5,689 bases of DNA from Sulfuricella sp. GTDB lineage: Bacteria; Pseudomonadota; Gammaproteobacteria; Burkholderiales; Sulfuricellaceae. The notes under the pieces were generated by a model that was not told where the DNA came from, made no database searches, and saw nothing but the letters and a program-made list of their open reading frames with translations. Location of the stretch: the NCBI GenBank assembly GCA_030691435.1, contig JAUYEK010000164.1, forward strand, positions 1 to 5,689, written 5' to 3'. Below, one piece after another: positions 1 to 5,689 of the stretch (its first letter is position 1; the number at the start of each line of letters is the position of its first letter). The position numbers and the translations under genes are program-made.

Positions 1-571
1 TTTTATCTTGAGCAGTTGAGAACTGTGTTTGGTAATCTGATATGAGTGTTGCGAGTCGCTGCTGTTCAGTAGCTAGCGTTTCCTCCAGATCGACAAGCTT
101 GGTGCCATTGGCATCGCTCGCTGCCTTGAGTTTAAGTTGCGTAGCCAATGCTTCTTGCAAGTGTTTTTCTAGGGCCGACCTATATGAGGAAACTGACTCG
201 CTTATTATCGTTAGTTCGTCAGAAGAGTTGAGAGCGAGAATCGCGGGTAAAGCAGCCAGAAGATCATCTGCTTTTACGTTGGCGTTGGCTATGTGTGTTG
301 CATTGCCATTAGTTGTAAATGCCTCAATCTCTGCCCTAGCGTTAGACAGAGCGGTATTTAACGTAGTGAGAGGACGTGGCTCTACAAGGAATGGGTCTAC
401 TGCGGCTAATCGCTTGCCACAAAACCCGAGAACAACACGTAGCCGTTCTAGGCCATCAATTACAGTGCTGTCATTTCCTTCCCGCGCCGCCGCTTGGTCA
501 ATTGAGGGGCCAAGCAAGTTAAGCTCGGTCCATATTTGGTGAGTTTTGATTCGTTCAGACCACTGGCTCAT
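1..571 (-). CDS. Hypothetical alpha-helical/coiled-coil protein, 3' end beyond window
   Basis: An uninterrupted minus-strand frame of 190 codons runs from ATG at 571-569 to the left edge, so the N-terminus is present and the C-terminus is missing. The protein begins MSQWSERIKTHQIWTELNLL. Residues 40-60 contain a Leu/Arg-rich helix with a GFCGKRLAAVDP stretch. Residues 130-190 are rich in Ala, Leu, Glu, Gln and Lys with heptad-like hydrophobic spacing (LEKHLQEALATQLKLKA, then LEETLATEQQRLATLI), which suggests a coiled coil. No signal peptide or membrane segment is visible so far. An in-frame TGA stop lies a few codons upstream. The ribosome site is weak (AAGGGATGAG about 9-12 nt ahead). It lies 86 bases behind the HEPN gene on the same strand and shares its lower GC. 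I do not recognise the family. A long opposite-strand frame (42-542) shadows it and has worse composition. Confidence 0.7.
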   Translation of the reverse strand, partial: MSQWSERIKTHQIWTELNLLGPSIDQAAAREGNDSTVIDGLERLRVVLGFCGKRLAAVDPFLVEPRPLTTLNTALSNARAEIEAFTTNGNATHIANANVKADDLLAALPAILALNSSDELTIISESVSSYRSALEKHLQEALATQLKLKAASDANGTKLVDLEETLATEQQRLATLISDYQTQFSTAQDK

Positions 572-657
572 ATCCCACTCATCCCTTATGAATTCTTGAT
601 GCAATCACCCCTGCAATGTGAAGCACATTGCGATGCTAAAACGGCGGATGGGAAGAT
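572..657 (-). other. Intergenic gap between HEPN gene and downstream ORF
   Basis: This 86-base gap separates the HEPN stop codon from the next start on the same strand. It contains a perfect 8-bp inverted repeat (listed separately) but no T-run that would make a convincing intrinsic terminator in the direction of transcription. AGGGG lies downstream of the hairpin but is too far from the ATG at 571 to be its ribosome site. I see no other gene here. Confidence 0.5.
613..631. repeat. Perfect 8-bp inverted repeat with 3-nt loop
   Basis: GCAATGTG (613-620) and CACATTGC (624-631) are exact reverse complements separated by AAG. In minus-strand RNA this would form a stable short hairpin between the HEPN gene and the coiled-coil gene. 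No uridine tract follows on either strand, so it is not a standard Rho-independent terminator. An mRNA-processing or stability hairpin, or a dimeric operator, is possible. The palindrome is directly visible; its role is unknown. Confidence 0.55.
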
Positions 658-1035
658 CTAGAGTGCGATTGCCAAAGCAATTACTTTATTGGCTTGTGCT
701 AGTGAGTCGCTCACATCGTCTTTCTTGATTATAGTGTCCAGTTCGTAATCTGCCCGTGTCCGCTGGCTCTTGATGTCAATCAACATTTCCTTGATAAGTC
801 TTTTGTCCGTGCGCTTTGGTTCAATAGTTTTCGACCAACCGTCATAGGCATCAATTACTTTGCTATGGGAAGATTTATCGCGTGCCTTAAGGTCGGGTTT
901 GCGCTGCTCTGGCAACGCGCTGAATGCGGTATGCAAAGCGGCATAATAAGCCCGCGAAATCGCGCTGCGCATGTCTGCCTCATATTGACTGCCGGATAGG
1001 TTTTTTGCGGTTTGCAGAAAATCCTGCGGGTTCAT
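658..1035 (-). CDS. HEPN domain protein (UPF0332-like), 125 aa
   Basis: This small all-helical protein has the pattern of the UPF0332 branch of HEPN proteins: an N-terminal helix (MNPQDFLQTAKNL), then RSAISRAYYAALH at residues 23-35, a His-containing segment SHSKVIDAY at 56-64, and RTRADYELD at 92-100. Members of the HEPN superfamily are often RNA-cleaving toxins or nucleotide-binding partners in toxin-antitoxin and defence loci. The canonical C-terminal R-X4-6-H motif is not present at RTRADYELD, although R28-X6-H35 fits the spacing, so nuclease activity is uncertain. The start ATG (1035-1033) overlaps the preceding gene's TGA as ATGA, and AGGA lies 10 nt upstream, so translation is probably coupled. 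Length is typical for the family. No nucleotidyltransferase (MNT) partner, the usual HEPN antitoxin, is visible in the window. Confidence 0.82.
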   Translation of the reverse strand: MNPQDFLQTAKNLSGSQYEADMRSAISRAYYAALHTAFSALPEQRKPDLKARDKSSHSKVIDAYDGWSKTIEPKRTDKRLIKEMLIDIKSQRTRADYELDTIIKKDDVSDSLAQANKVIALAIAL

Positions 1036-1790
1036 GTTGCACGGTTCCTGCCGAAGCGCACACTTAGATGTGGTGATTGATTGGGCACCTGATCCAGCAT
1101 AATTTCAAACAGCTGCCTGTTGAAATTCCAAATTTCCTCGTTAGTCAGATTCAAGTTAATGCACAACGAAAGAAATCCTTCATCTTCCTCATCGGCAATC
1201 AGTTCCTGATCAACAAAATGAACTTGCTTGCTGCGCAAGAAATCGCAAGCTATCTGAACCAACTGCATTATTTCTTCGTCAGCGATGCCAGTATTCTTTT
1301 GCATCGTTGCTGCCTTGATTAAATCTGCGTAAGCACCGGCATCCGTCGGGGCAAGTTTTCTGTAGGTTTCAACCAAGGAATCCGCCATCGTGATTCCCCC
1401 GGATTGTGCTGTGTAGTTGATGGCAGTTTGTATGGCCTCAAGATCACCATCGCCTAATGATGCCGCAATCCGTGCCTGATCCGCAGCTTCTCTAACCCTC
1501 GAAACATGGAGCAACGAACATGCATAATTCCTGTGCATAAGCACGTCGTTGCACAATTGAATGGAATTTTGGTGGTAGCTATCCATCAGCTCTTCATTGC
1601 CTGAAACCGCCTCCAGCGCACCTAGTGTTGCGTAACCAAATGCTGCATCAATCGGAATGGAGCTTTTTATTGTTCGCTCCAACCTGTCATGGGTAAATTT
1701 ATCAGGTGGCAGATGCGTTGCAGCAATAGCAGTAATTTCATCAAGTGCTTTGTTGGCAGCCAATAATGGCGCTGAGGATTGCTGAGTCAT
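1032..1790 (-). CDS. Hypothetical TPR-like helical repeat protein, 252 aa
   Basis: The protein appears soluble and entirely alpha-helical, without a signal peptide or membrane segment. Residues about 50-150 read as consecutive helix pairs with TPR-like Ala/Leu/Tyr packing: FGYATLGALEAVSGNEELM, NYACSLLHVSRVREAADQAR with a following SLGDGDLEA, and MADSLVETYRKLAPTD. Residues 195-206 form an acidic stretch (ELIADEEDEGF), and the C-terminus is basic (RFGRNRAT). The start ATG (1790-1788) has AGGA 7 nt upstream. The stop overlaps the start of the HEPN gene by four bases, which implies a stoichiometric or interacting pair. A role as partner, antitoxin or scaffold for the HEPN protein is inference from this coupling only. 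I do not recognise a named family. Codon use and GC are lower than in the LPS genes to the right. Confidence 0.78.
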   Translation of the reverse strand: MTQQSSAPLLAANKALDEITAIAATHLPPDKFTHDRLERTIKSSIPIDAAFGYATLGALEAVSGNEELMDSYHQNSIQLCNDVLMHRNYACSLLHVSRVREAADQARIAASLGDGDLEAIQTAINYTAQSGGITMADSLVETYRKLAPTDAGAYADLIKAATMQKNTGIADEEIMQLVQIACDFLRSKQVHFVDQELIADEEDEGFLSLCINLNLTNEEIWNFNRQLFEIMLDQVPNQSPHLSVRFGRNRAT

Positions 1791-1800
1791 GTTCGAATCC
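1784..1800 (-). promoter_or_regulatory. Ribosome binding site of the TPR-like gene
   Basis: On the minus strand TTAGGATTCGAAC directly precedes the ATG, giving AGGA with a 7-nt spacer. The site overlaps the TAG of the small upstream frame, an arrangement that suits translational coupling. This is the clearest ribosome site in the left third and supports the chosen start. Confidence 0.5.
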
Positions 1801-1943
1801 TAACGTAAAAGCAGTATTTCAGGAAGTCTCGTCCGCTTACTTTCGATTGCCCGCCATCCATATATCATCATTAATAGCGCTGATAAGTGTAATGCAGCTA
1901 ATGGCACGACTGCGACATAGCCGCATTTGCAAATCAACCCCAT
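1800..1943 (-). CDS. Possible small single-pass membrane protein, 47 aa
   Basis: A 48-codon minus-strand frame almost fills the gap between rfaE1 and the TPR-like gene. It starts 10 nt after the rfaE1 stop, and its TAG lies 9 nt before the next ATG and overlaps that gene's AGGA ribosome site. The product has a CxC pair near the N-terminus (ICKCGY), then a hydrophobic stretch at residues 9-30 (starts YVAVVPLAAL, ends LLMMIYGW) able to span a membrane, then a basic segment (RAIESKRTR) and a Leu-rich tail. No clear Shine-Dalgarno precedes its ATG, so translation would rely on coupling to rfaE1. It is too short to name and may be a chance frame. The close fit on both sides and the membrane-protein profile argue for a real gene. 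Confidence 0.38.
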   Translation of the reverse strand: MGLICKCGYVAVVPLAALHLSALLMMIYGWRAIESKRTRLPEILLLR

Positions 1944-1953
1944 GACGGATACG

Positions 1954-2889
1954 CTATTTATTCAACTCTGCAATCAATTCCTCGCGATGAACCACTGCCG
2001 TACCTAACTTGCCGACCACGATGCCGGCGGCGAGATTGGCGACATGCACCGCCGCCGACATATCGGAACCGCCCGCCAGCATCACGCCCAAGGTGGCGAT
2101 CACGGTATCGCCTGCGCCGCTTACGTCGTAAACCTCACGCGCCAGGGCGTGTTCGTGCACCGCGCCCGCTTCGCGGTAGAGCGTCATTCCCTCTTCGCTG
2201 CGGGTCACCAGCAACGCCTGCAAATCGAGGTCGTGGCGCAGTTGCTGCGCTTTCTTCGCCAGTTCTTCCTCGGTTTTCCAGCTCCCCGCCACTTCGCGGA
2301 ACTCACCGCGGTTAGGCGTGAGCAGGGTGGCGCCGCGGTAGCGCGCGTAATCATCGCCCTTGGGATCGACCAGCACCGGTTTGTGCATGGCATTGGCCAG
2401 ATCGATCATCTGACGGATATGGGTCAACCCACCCTTGCCGTAATCCGACAAGATCACCACATCGGCATCGGCCAGCATTTTCTCGAAATCCGCCAGCTTG
2501 CTGAGCAGCACTTCGTGGCTCGGGGAAGTCTCGAAATCGATACGCAGCAACTGCTGCTGCCGCCCGATCACGCGCAGCTTGATAGTGGTATCCAGGCCCG
2601 CGTCGCGGTGCAGCACCACGTTGACATTCTCGTTGTGCAGCAGGCGGGCCAGGCTGTCGCCCGCCTCGTCCTTGCCCGCCACCGACAGCAGGGAAACCCT
2701 GGCGCCCAGCGCAGCGGCATTGCGTGCCACGTTGGCGGCGCCGCCCGGCCGTTCCTCGGTGCGACTGACATGCACCACCGGCACCGGCGCCTCGGGCGAG
2801 ATCCGGCTTACCTCGCCGAACCAGTAGCGGTCGAGCATGATATCGCCGACGACTAGAACGCGGGCATTTTCAAAGTTAGGTAATTTCAT
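1954..2889 (-). CDS. rfaE1: D-glycero-beta-D-manno-heptose-7-phosphate kinase, monofunctional
   Basis: This 311-residue PfkB/ribokinase-family enzyme phosphorylates heptose 7-phosphate at C1 to give the 1,7-bisphosphate, a cytoplasmic step toward ADP-heptose for the LPS inner core. Visible motifs are GDIMLDRYWFG (15-25), SRISPEAPVPVV (28-39), the substrate-site ERPGGAANVARN (46-57), DPKGDD (175-180), TPNRGEF (191-197) and the PfkB signature DVSGAGDT (255-262), with D261 as the expected catalytic base. The chain ends after the kinase domain. It lacks the C-terminal cytidylyltransferase-like domain of the roughly 477-residue fused HldE, so the adenylyltransferase (RfaE2/HldC) must be encoded elsewhere. 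The start matches the family N-terminus but has no Shine-Dalgarno, because a repeat element abuts it. The gene follows ugd on the same strand. Also called hldA. Confidence 0.95.
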   Translation of the reverse strand: MKLPNFENARVLVVGDIMLDRYWFGEVSRISPEAPVPVVHVSRTEERPGGAANVARNAAALGARVSLLSVAGKDEAGDSLARLLHNENVNVVLHRDAGLDTTIKLRVIGRQQQLLRIDFETSPSHEVLLSKLADFEKMLADADVVILSDYGKGGLTHIRQMIDLANAMHKPVLVDPKGDDYARYRGATLLTPNRGEFREVAGSWKTEEELAKKAQQLRHDLDLQALLVTRSEEGMTLYREAGAVHEHALAREVYDVSGAGDTVIATLGVMLAGGSDMSAAVHVANLAAGIVVGKLGTAVVHREELIAELNK

Positions 2890-2897
2890 AGATTAGC

Positions 2898-2961
2898 AAT
2901 GAGTCATGGGCAATGGGTAATGGACGGAGATTTTCATCACCCATCCCTCATCACCCATTAC
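2898..2961. repeat. Palindromic intergenic element of 7-nt tandem units
   Basis: The gap between ugd and rfaE1 is almost filled by four 7-nt units (ATGAGTC, ATGGGCA, ATGGGTA, ATGGACG; 2899-2926) facing four complementary-orientation units (TCATCAC, CCATCCC, TCATCAC, CCATTAC; 2934-2961). The arms at 2898-2924 and 2933-2959 pair at about 20 of 27 positions around an 8-nt centre, so the RNA could form a long imperfect hairpin. The element begins 5 nt after the ugd stop and ends just before the rfaE1 start. It looks like a dispersed intergenic repeat rather than a unique regulatory site. T6 on the plus strand (2963-2968) is on the wrong strand to terminate ugd. Confidence 0.75.
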
Positions 2962-2966
2962 GTTTT

Positions 2967-4289
2967 TTACAAGCGCCCGATGGCGAAATACTCGATCCCG
3001 GCGGCCCGCACATCCTTCGGCTCGTACAGGTTGCGGCCGTCGAAGATCACCGGGTTCTTGAGCTTGGCTTTGAGCGCGGCGAAATCCGGCGCGCGGAACA
3101 CTTGCCACTCGGTGACGATGGCCAGGGCATCCGCACCTTCCAGCGCAGCCATCTGCGTATCCACCAGTTTCAGGCGGGGATCGTTGCCGAAGATTCGCGT
3201 GGCCTCGTGCATCGCCACCGGGTCGTACGCCGTCACGCTGGCGCCGCGTTCCCACAACCCCTGGATCAGCACGCGGCTGGGAGCATCGCGCATATCGTCG
3301 GTGTTGGGTTTGAAGGCGAGGCCCCACAGGGCGAAGTTCCTGCCGCTAAGATCGTTGCCGAATTTGGCGGTGATCTTGTCGAGCAGCACTTCCTTCTGGC
3401 GCTCGTTAGCCAACTCCACGGCATTGAGGATACGCAGCTCGCTGCCGTATTCCTTGGCGGTACGCTGCATGGCCTGCACGTCCTTGGGGAAGCAGGAACC
3501 GCCATAGCCGCAGCCGGCATAGAGGAAATGGTAGCCGATGCGCGGGTCGGAGCCGATGCCGTGGCGCACGTTCTCGATGTCCGCGCCCATTTTCTCGGCC
3601 AGCAAGGCCAGCTCGTTCATGAACGAGATACGGGTGGCGAGCATGGCGTTGGCGGCGTACTTGGTCAGCTCGGCGGACTTGATGTCCATCACGATCAGGC
3701 GGTCGTGGTTGCGGTTAAAGGGCGCATACAGCGAGCGCATCAGCTCCACGGCACGGGCGTCGTCGACGCCGAGCACGATACGGTCGGGGCGCATGAAGTC
3801 GTCCACCGCGGCACCTTCCTTGAGGAATTCCGGGTTGGAAGCGATGCTGAATTCGAACTGGGCGCCACGCTTGCTCAACTCTTCCTGGACTGCGGCACGG
3901 ACTTTGTCGGCGGTACCCACCGGCACCGTGGACTTGTCAACGATCACCTTGTATTCCTGCATGTTCTGGCCGATGGCACGCGCGGCGGCGACCACGTACT
4001 GCAGGTCGGCGGAGCCGTCCTCGTCCGGCGGCGTGCCCACGGCGATAAACTGGATCGCGCCGTGCTTTGCGCTCTCGGCCACGTCGGTGGTAAAGCGCAG
4101 CCGGCCTGCGGCCACGTTACGCTTGACCATGTCTTCCAGGCCCGGCTCGTAAATCGGAATGCCGCCCTGCTTGAGAATGTTGATCTTGTTCACATCCACG
4201 TCCAGGCACAATACGTCATTGCCCACTTCGGCCAGGCAGGTGCCTGTCACCAGGCCGACATAGCCGGTGCCGATCACGCTAACTTTCAT
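2967..4289 (-). CDS. ugd: UDP-glucose 6-dehydrogenase
   Basis: This 440-residue cytoplasmic NAD-dependent enzyme oxidises UDP-glucose twice to UDP-glucuronate, a precursor for capsule, exopolysaccharide and LPS decoration. The N-terminal Rossmann fold shows [10 protein letters not shown] (7-16) and an acidic beta-2 end (CLDVDVNK, 28-35). Further landmarks are [10 protein letters not shown] (117-126), SNPEFLKEG (151-159), [20 protein letters not shown] (207-226, with K210 and N214), the catalytic-cysteine motif GGSCFPKD (263-270, C266) and [16 protein letters not shown] (323-338). FPKD rather than LPKD after the cysteine favours UDP-glucose over GDP-mannose as substrate. Length is full. The start ATG overlaps the pyrF stop as ATGA, with GGAG 7 nt upstream, so it is translated with pyrF. 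The symbol udg is also used. Confidence 0.95.
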   Translation of the reverse strand: MKVSVIGTGYVGLVTGTCLAEVGNDVLCLDVDVNKINILKQGGIPIYEPGLEDMVKRNVAAGRLRFTTDVAESAKHGAIQFIAVGTPPDEDGSADLQYVVAAARAIGQNMQEYKVIVDKSTVPVGTADKVRAAVQEELSKRGAQFEFSIASNPEFLKEGAAVDDFMRPDRIVLGVDDARAVELMRSLYAPFNRNHDRLIVMDIKSAELTKYAANAMLATRISFMNELALLAEKMGADIENVRHGIGSDPRIGYHFLYAGCGYGGSCFPKDVQAMQRTAKEYGSELRILNAVELANERQKEVLLDKITAKFGNDLSGRNFALWGLAFKPNTDDMRDAPSRVLIQGLWERGASVTAYDPVAMHEATRIFGNDPRLKLVDTQMAALEGADALAIVTEWQVFRAPDFAALKAKLKNPVIFDGRNLYEPKDVRAAGIEYFAIGRL

Positions 4290-4990
4290 TGATTCACTCC
4301 GATAATTTCAAGGTTGATTTGCTGTATAGCCCGCAGGGGGTCGGCCGCCTTGGTAATGGGCCGACCGATCACCAGATAATCCGAGCCAAGGCGGATTGCC
4401 TCCACCGGCGTGACGATCCGCACCTGGTCGTCCTGCGAAGCATTCGCCGGGCGAATGCCGGGCGTCACCAGGCAGAAATCCGCCCCCAGTTCCTGCCGCA
4501 GCGGTTGCGCCTCCTGCGCGGAGCACACGACCCCATCCAGGCCGCTGGCCTGCGCCAGCTTTGCCAGCCGCAACACCGTTTCGCGCGGTTCGCCGGGAAT
4601 GCCCAATTCATTCAAATCCGCCTGCCCCATGCTGGTCAGCACGGTCACCGCGATCAGCTTGGGCCGTGAGGCCACGCTTTCCAGAGCTTCGCGCGCCGCT
4701 TCCATCATGCGATGCCCGCCCAGCGCATGGACATTGACCATCCACACGCCAAGCCGGGCGGCTGCTTTGCAGGCGCTTGCCACGGTGTTGGGGATATCGT
4801 GAAACTTCAAGTCGAGGAAAACCTCGAATCCGCGCTGAATGAGCGTTTCCACCAGCACCGGACCGCAGACGGTGAACATTTCCTTGCCCACCTTGAGCCG
4901 GCACAGCCTGGGATCGAGCCTGTCCACCAGCGCCAGTGCGTCCTTCTGAACAGCGAAATCGAGAGCGACGATGATTTTGGGATCATTCAT
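4286..4990 (-). CDS. pyrF: Orotidine-5'-phosphate decarboxylase
   Basis: This enzyme catalyses the last step of de novo UMP synthesis, decarboxylating OMP. The 234-residue TIM barrel shows IIVALDF (6-12), LKVGKEMF (32-39), the catalytic Lys/Asp array [11 protein letters not shown] (60-70: D60, K62, D65), VTVLTSMG (115-122), VTPGIR (175-180) and the phosphate-binding VIGRPIT (207-213). The start chosen is ATG at 4990, which has AAGAAG 7 nt upstream and matches the family N-terminus. An alternative ATG two codons earlier would add MK. The frame stays open to 5083 only because it crosses a repeat element, so that longer version is unlikely. UMP supply also feeds the UDP-sugars used by the adjacent ugd, whose start it overlaps by four bases. 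The lapB-pyrF order is conserved in many proteobacteria. Confidence 0.95.
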   Translation of the reverse strand: MNDPKIIVALDFAVQKDALALVDRLDPRLCRLKVGKEMFTVCGPVLVETLIQRGFEVFLDLKFHDIPNTVASACKAAARLGVWMVNVHALGGHRMMEAAREALESVASRPKLIAVTVLTSMGQADLNELGIPGEPRETVLRLAKLAQASGLDGVVCSAQEAQPLRQELGADFCLVTPGIRPANASQDDQVRIVTPVEAIRLGSDYLVIGRPITKAADPLRAIQQINLEIIGVNQ

Positions 4991-5018
4991 TTTCATTCTT
5001 CTTGATCCATCTGATCTT

Positions 5019-5091
5019 GCCACAGAGAGCACAGAGCACACAGAGAGAGAAGAACCCCGCATTTCTCTGTGATCTCTGTGCACTCTGTGGC
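5019..5091. repeat. Palindromic intergenic element of CACAGAG units at 9-nt spacing
   Basis: Three CACAGAG units (5021-5027, 5030-5036, 5039-5045) at exact 9-nt spacing face three CTCTGTG units (5065-5071, 5074-5080, 5083-5089) at the same spacing. The arms 5019-5047 and 5063-5091 are complementary at 25 of 29 positions, with a 15-nt centre containing CCCCGC. The transcript between lapB and pyrF could form a very stable hairpin that may act as attenuator, processing site or mRNA stabiliser. Its sequence resembles CACAGAG-type dispersed intergenic repeats I know from proteobacterial genomes; that comparison is recollection. No T-run follows on the minus strand, so it is not a classic terminator. 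Not a CRISPR array: units are too short and inverted. Confidence 0.8.
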
Positions 5092-5117
5092 CGGCTTTTC
5101 ATATTGGTTATGCGAGT

Positions 5118-5689
5118 TCACATCAAGTCCTGCATACTGGCCTTGACCAGCACTTCGGTTTCCTCGCTGCGACGCGGCGGATAGGTTTCCCACTTGCCGC
5201 AGGCGGGGCAATGCCAGAAATACTGGCGCGCCCTGAATCCACAGTTTTCGCAACGATACAACGCCAGCCCGGCGGAGTGCTGATGAATCAGATTATGCAC
5301 CAACTGCAAATCCTGCCTGCGCTCGGCGGGAGCCTCCATCAGTTGCGCCTCCAGCAGCCGGTCGAGGCCGCGCATGCTGGGATTGCGTCGCAGTTCGTCG
5401 CGCGCCAGCCGGTAGGCGACCTGCGCTCCCTCGGTTTCCAGTACTGCCTGGAAGATCACGTTCAGCATATCCAGCGAGCCGTAGCGAGCAAGGTAGCCGC
5501 GTAGCAGATCCATGCCTTCGGCAAACCGGTCGAGCGCGCGATGGCTCGCCAGAAGGCGCTCCGCGACCAAAGCGAGGTGCGCCGGATTTTGCGTTTCCAC
5601 CCGCTTCCAGCACTGGATCGCAGCCTCGTGCCGCCCTTCGGCGATTTCAATGTCGCCATGCAGGGTGTTGGCGCGCACGCTGTCGCGAT
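5118..5689 (-). CDS. lapB: LPS assembly protein LapB (YciM), C-terminal part
   Basis: The frame is open to the right edge, so about 189 C-terminal residues are visible and the N-terminal membrane anchor and first TPRs lie outside. In E. coli LapB is an inner-membrane-anchored TPR protein facing the cytoplasm that regulates LPS synthesis by promoting FtsH-dependent turnover of LpxC. The visible part has TPR helices (HGDIEIAEGRHEAAIQCWKR; later ALVAERLLASHRALDRFAEG) and the diagnostic C-terminal rubredoxin-type metal knuckle CENCGF...YFWHCPACGKWETYPP (5199-5252), with four cysteines in two CxxC pairs. It ends in a short tail QDLM. It leads the pyrF-ugd-rfaE1 series on the same strand, which fits a shared envelope-biogenesis operon. 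A GTG at 5678 lies inside the gene and is not its start. Confidence 0.93.
   Translation of the reverse strand, partial: RDSVRANTLHGDIEIAEGRHEAAIQCWKRVETQNPAHLALVAERLLASHRALDRFAEGMDLLRGYLARYGSLDMLNVIFQAVLETEGAQVAYRLARDELRRNPSMRGLDRLLEAQLMEAPAERRQDLQLVHNLIHQHSAGLALYRCENCGFRARQYFWHCPACGKWETYPPRRSEETEVLVKASMQDLM

Noticed and set aside
42..542. 166-codon plus-strand open frame
   Set aside because: It lies opposite the better-supported minus-strand frame 1-571, is Ser/Arg/Ala-rich with no recognisable pattern, and is out of step with the direction of all neighbouring genes.
1859..1886. Possible promoter for the TPR-like gene (minus strand TTATCA, 16 nt, TATATG)
   Set aside because: Each box matches only 4 of 6 consensus positions in an AT-rich stretch, and it would lie inside the small membrane ORF; too weak to list.
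1925..1934. ATTTGCAAAT perfect palindrome near the cassette boundary
   Set aside because: A 10-bp AT-rich palindrome is expected by chance at this scale and no second copy is visible nearby.
2044..2856. 270-codon plus-strand frame opposite rfaE1
   Set aside because: Antisense shadow of a well-supported kinase gene; His/Gln/Arg-rich with no family features.
2959..2970. T-run next to the 7-nt repeat hairpin as an intrinsic terminator
   Set aside because: The T6 tract is on the plus strand, on the ugd side of the hairpin, so it cannot terminate minus-strand transcription, and no plus-strand gene ends there.
2913..4292. 459-codon plus-strand open frame opposite ugd
   Set aside because: Long antisense frames are expected opposite GC-rich genes; the translation is His/Gly/Val-rich low-complexity and the minus strand clearly encodes UDP-glucose dehydrogenase.
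4991..5083. N-terminal extension of pyrF
   Set aside because: The added residues translate the CACAGAG repeat and have no counterpart in the family; the ATG at 4990 has a good ribosome site.
5019..5091. Short CRISPR-like array
   Set aside because: Units are 7 nt at 9-nt spacing and inverted about a centre, with no spacers of CRISPR length.

Overview
All credible genes in this window lie on the minus strand, so the region reads right to left. The right two thirds (about 1954-5689) is a GC-rich housekeeping block for envelope sugars: the 3' end of lapB (LPS assembly regulator), pyrF (orotidine-5'-phosphate decarboxylase), a UDP-glucose 6-dehydrogenase gene (ugd), and a single-domain heptose-7-phosphate kinase gene (rfaE1/hldA). 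The lapB-pyrF order is known from gamma- and betaproteobacteria. The monofunctional heptose kinase, and the placement of ugd and rfaE1 behind lapB, point to a Gram-negative proteobacterium, most likely a betaproteobacterium of the Nitrosomonadales/Gallionellaceae type. That assignment is inference from gene order and protein character, not from a search.

Two gaps inside this block carry short palindromic repeat elements of the same design but unrelated sequence. Between lapB and pyrF there are three 9-nt-spaced CACAGAG units facing three CTCTGTG units. Between ugd and rfaE1 there are four 7-nt units (ATGGGTA-like) facing four complementary units. Both can fold into long hairpins and look like dispersed intergenic repeats. 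pyrF and ugd overlap by four bases and are clearly co-transcribed.

The left third (1-1953) is visibly lower in GC (28 G/C in 60 at 661-720, against 41 in 60 at 3241-3300, hand counted) and holds an accessory cassette directly behind rfaE1. In transcription order it contains a possible 47-residue single-pass membrane peptide, a 252-residue helical (TPR-like) protein, a 125-residue HEPN-family protein of the UPF0332 type overlapping it by ATGA, an 86-base gap with a perfect 8-bp hairpin, and an alpha-helical/coiled-coil protein that runs off the left edge. None of the cassette proteins has a function I can name with certainty. The coupled TPR-like/HEPN pair is the best candidate for an undescribed two-component (toxin-antitoxin-like or defence) system. 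The spacing is so tight that the cassette could be read from the rfaE1 operon. I see no transposase, integrase, tRNA, rRNA or CRISPR array.
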